NCBI GenBank assembly: GCA_934249275.1
Contig: CAKQKT010000030.1
Span: 1 to 17,954, forward strand
DNA length: 17,954 nt
Direction of reading: 5' to 3'
Origin: an uncultured Sutterella sp.
GTDB lineage: Bacteria; Pseudomonadota; Gammaproteobacteria; Burkholderiales; Burkholderiaceae_F
Shown here piece after piece: positions 17,394-17,954 of the stretch (position 1 is its first letter; each line of letters starts with the position of its first letter). Both the position numbers and the translations under genes were made by a program. The notes under the pieces were generated by a model. The model was not told where the DNA came from, did no database searches, and saw only the letters and a program-made list of their open reading frames with translations.

Positions 17394-17457
17394 CCGCGAA
17401 TTAATGGAATCCCGTGTCTTTAGACATCGGGAGGAAGTCAAACACGAGGGCTATACC
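17300..17457 (+). ncRNA. Predicted right-end guide RNA (reRNA / omegaRNA) of TnpB
   Basis: By analogy with characterised TnpB systems, the scaffold should cover the 3' end of tnpB and the element's right end, stopping at TCAA (17441). The guide of about 16 nt then comes from flanking DNA (ACACGAGGGCTATACC, 17442-17457). Two hairpins fit a scaffold: TTCGCGGT (17382-17389) with ACCGCGAA (17393-17400), overlapping the stop codon, and the bulged right-end hairpin. The 5' end is a rough guess. Confidence 0.6.
17407..17441 (+). repeat. Right-end hairpin and cleavage signals of the tnpB element
   Basis: GAAT (17407-17410) precedes the stem TCCCG-TGTC (17410-17418), TTTA, GACA (17423-17426), bulged T17427, CGGGA (17428-17432). 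A five-base spacer leads to TCAA (17438-17441). GAAT and TCAA are the guide and cleavage tetranucleotides known from the IS608 right end. Confidence 0.85.
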
Positions 17458-17458
17458 C

Positions 17459-17797
17459 ATGCAGGAAGAATTGAAGGATCTTAAGATTGAAGAACTCGCC
17501 GAAGGTACCGGCCGCCAGGCCATGAAGGGCGATACGATCGCCGCACACTACACCGGCTGGCTTGAAGACGGCACGAAGTTCGACTCCAGCCTCGACCGCG
17601 GCGAGCCGCTCGAGTTCGTTTGCGGCGTCGGCATGGTCATCAAGGGATGGGACATGGGCGTCGTCGGCATGCGTGAGGGCCAGAAGCGCCGTCTGACGAT
17701 TCCGGCACATCTCGGCTATGGCGCCTACGGCGTTCCGGGCTGCATTCCGCCCAATGCCACGCTTATTTTTGAAGTTGAACTCGTGAAGGTCTATTGA
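17459..17797 (+). CDS. FKBP-type peptidyl-prolyl cis-trans isomerase
   Basis: The enzyme should catalyse cis-trans isomerisation of peptide bonds before proline, as a folding helper in the cytosol (no signal peptide). The 112-residue, single-domain protein has the FKBP core: HYTGWLEDGTKFDSS, the active-site segment VIKGWDMGVVGM, HLGYGAYG and the closing strand PPNATLIFEVELVKV. I start it at the ATG at 17459, with GAGGG (17446-17450) as ribosome-binding site. A longer frame from a GTG at 17414 would begin inside the transposon's right-end hairpin, so its first 15 residues are not native. The element inserted between this gene and its likely promoter, so its expression may now depend on the element. 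A strong terminator follows. Confidence 0.95.
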   Translation: MQEELKDLKIEELAEGTGRQAMKGDTIAAHYTGWLEDGTKFDSSLDRGEPLEFVCGVGMVIKGWDMGVVGMREGQKRRLTIPAHLGYGAYGVPGCIPPNATLIFEVELVKVY

Positions 17798-17826
17798 TTC
17801 GGACGTTCGAAGTCTCTTCTTAAACA

Positions 17827-17858
17827 TGAAAAAAGCCCGCGGAAGCGGGCTTTTTTCA
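17827..17858. terminator. Bidirectional terminator after the FKBP gene
   Basis: TGAAAAAAGCCCGC (17827-17840) and its perfect complement (17845-17858) form a 14-bp stem with a GGAA loop. There is an A run on the 5' arm and six T residues on the 3' arm, so it can work in both directions. Confidence 0.93.
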
Positions 17859-17954
17859 CAAGAGTGCTTGACCGGTCGAATAAGAGATTCCCAATTCTCT
17901 GTACTACGAGGCATGCGAATCAGCCGAAGCGGCTAGAGTCCGCTCTTGTGCCTC
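17859..17954. other. Right edge, no gene recognised
   Basis: These last 96 nt show no coding frame or RNA gene that I can identify. They hold nested inverted repeats: CACAAGAG (17857-17864) with CTCTTGTG (17943-17950), GAGGCA (17908-17913) with TGCCTC (17949-17954), and a 5-bp hairpin AGCCG/CGGCT near 17922-17934. The window ends inside this structure. Confidence 0.35.

Larger units (their letters stand above)
16006..17441 (+). mobile_element. IS200/IS605-type element with tnpB only
   Basis: The right end is well marked: guide GAAT (17407-17410) at the foot of a bulged hairpin, then TCAA (17438-17441), the same pair of tetranucleotides used by IS608. The left end has a hairpin of identical design at 16031-16051. 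The left border is less certain. TTGAC at 16001-16005 resembles the TTGAT target of ISDra2 and gives 16006-17441. CTAC at 16009-16012 pairs with AGAG (16025-16028) under the IS608 guide rule and would give 16013-17441. No tnpA is present, so movement would need TnpA in trans. No target duplication is expected for this family. Confidence 0.75.

Overview
The window looks like chromosomal DNA from a Gram-negative proteobacterium. I infer this from an AcrAB-type RND pump, several lipobox lipoproteins, a dnaK-dnaJ pair behind a textbook sigma-32 promoter, and fairly GC-rich, C/G-ending codons. Codon style and gene content would fit a betaproteobacterium of the Sutterellaceae type, but no taxonomic marker here proves that.

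Layout. Positions 1-3650 hold the heat-shock pair dnaK and dnaJ on the plus strand, with a consensus sigma-32 promoter (170-197), hairpins between the genes and a strong terminator after dnaJ. Positions 3650-6714 hold a plus-strand ABC importer operon of the ABC_sub_bind (TrpX-like) class: lipoprotein binding protein, permease and ATPase. It has a palindrome over the -10 box and an internal terminator after the first gene. A 30-bp perfect palindrome (6748-6777) ends this operon and also the converging minus-strand block. Reading from right to left, that minus-strand block holds a divergent DEAD-box-like protein (13504-15654), a small orphan lipoprotein, a three-domain Xaa-Pro aminopeptidase, an RND membrane-fusion lipoprotein and an RND pump. 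Positions 16006-17441 are an IS200/IS605-type element with only tnpB, and it lies directly in front of an FKBP-type prolyl isomerase gene (17459-17797).

Two points stand out. First, the 716-residue minus-strand protein has the whole DEAD-box helicase layout, but essentially every ATPase and helicase motif is degraded (motif II reads DGAE, the motif I lysine is Arg, motif VI is largely lost). It also carries a basic tail of about 310 residues with five KPRK repeats. It is a candidate catalytically dead RNA-binding pseudohelicase. Second, the tnpB element has matching left and right hairpins with the same architecture (CCCG, 4 bp, 4-nt loop, 4 bp, bulged T, CGGG) and IS608-like GAAT/TCAA right-end signals. 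Its ends can be placed well enough to rebuild the empty site, in which the predicted TnpB guide is the leader of the FKBP gene.

Several start sites need care. The membrane-fusion protein should start at 11003 rather than at an upstream TTG. The FKBP gene should start at 17459, because a longer reading begins inside the transposon's terminal hairpin.
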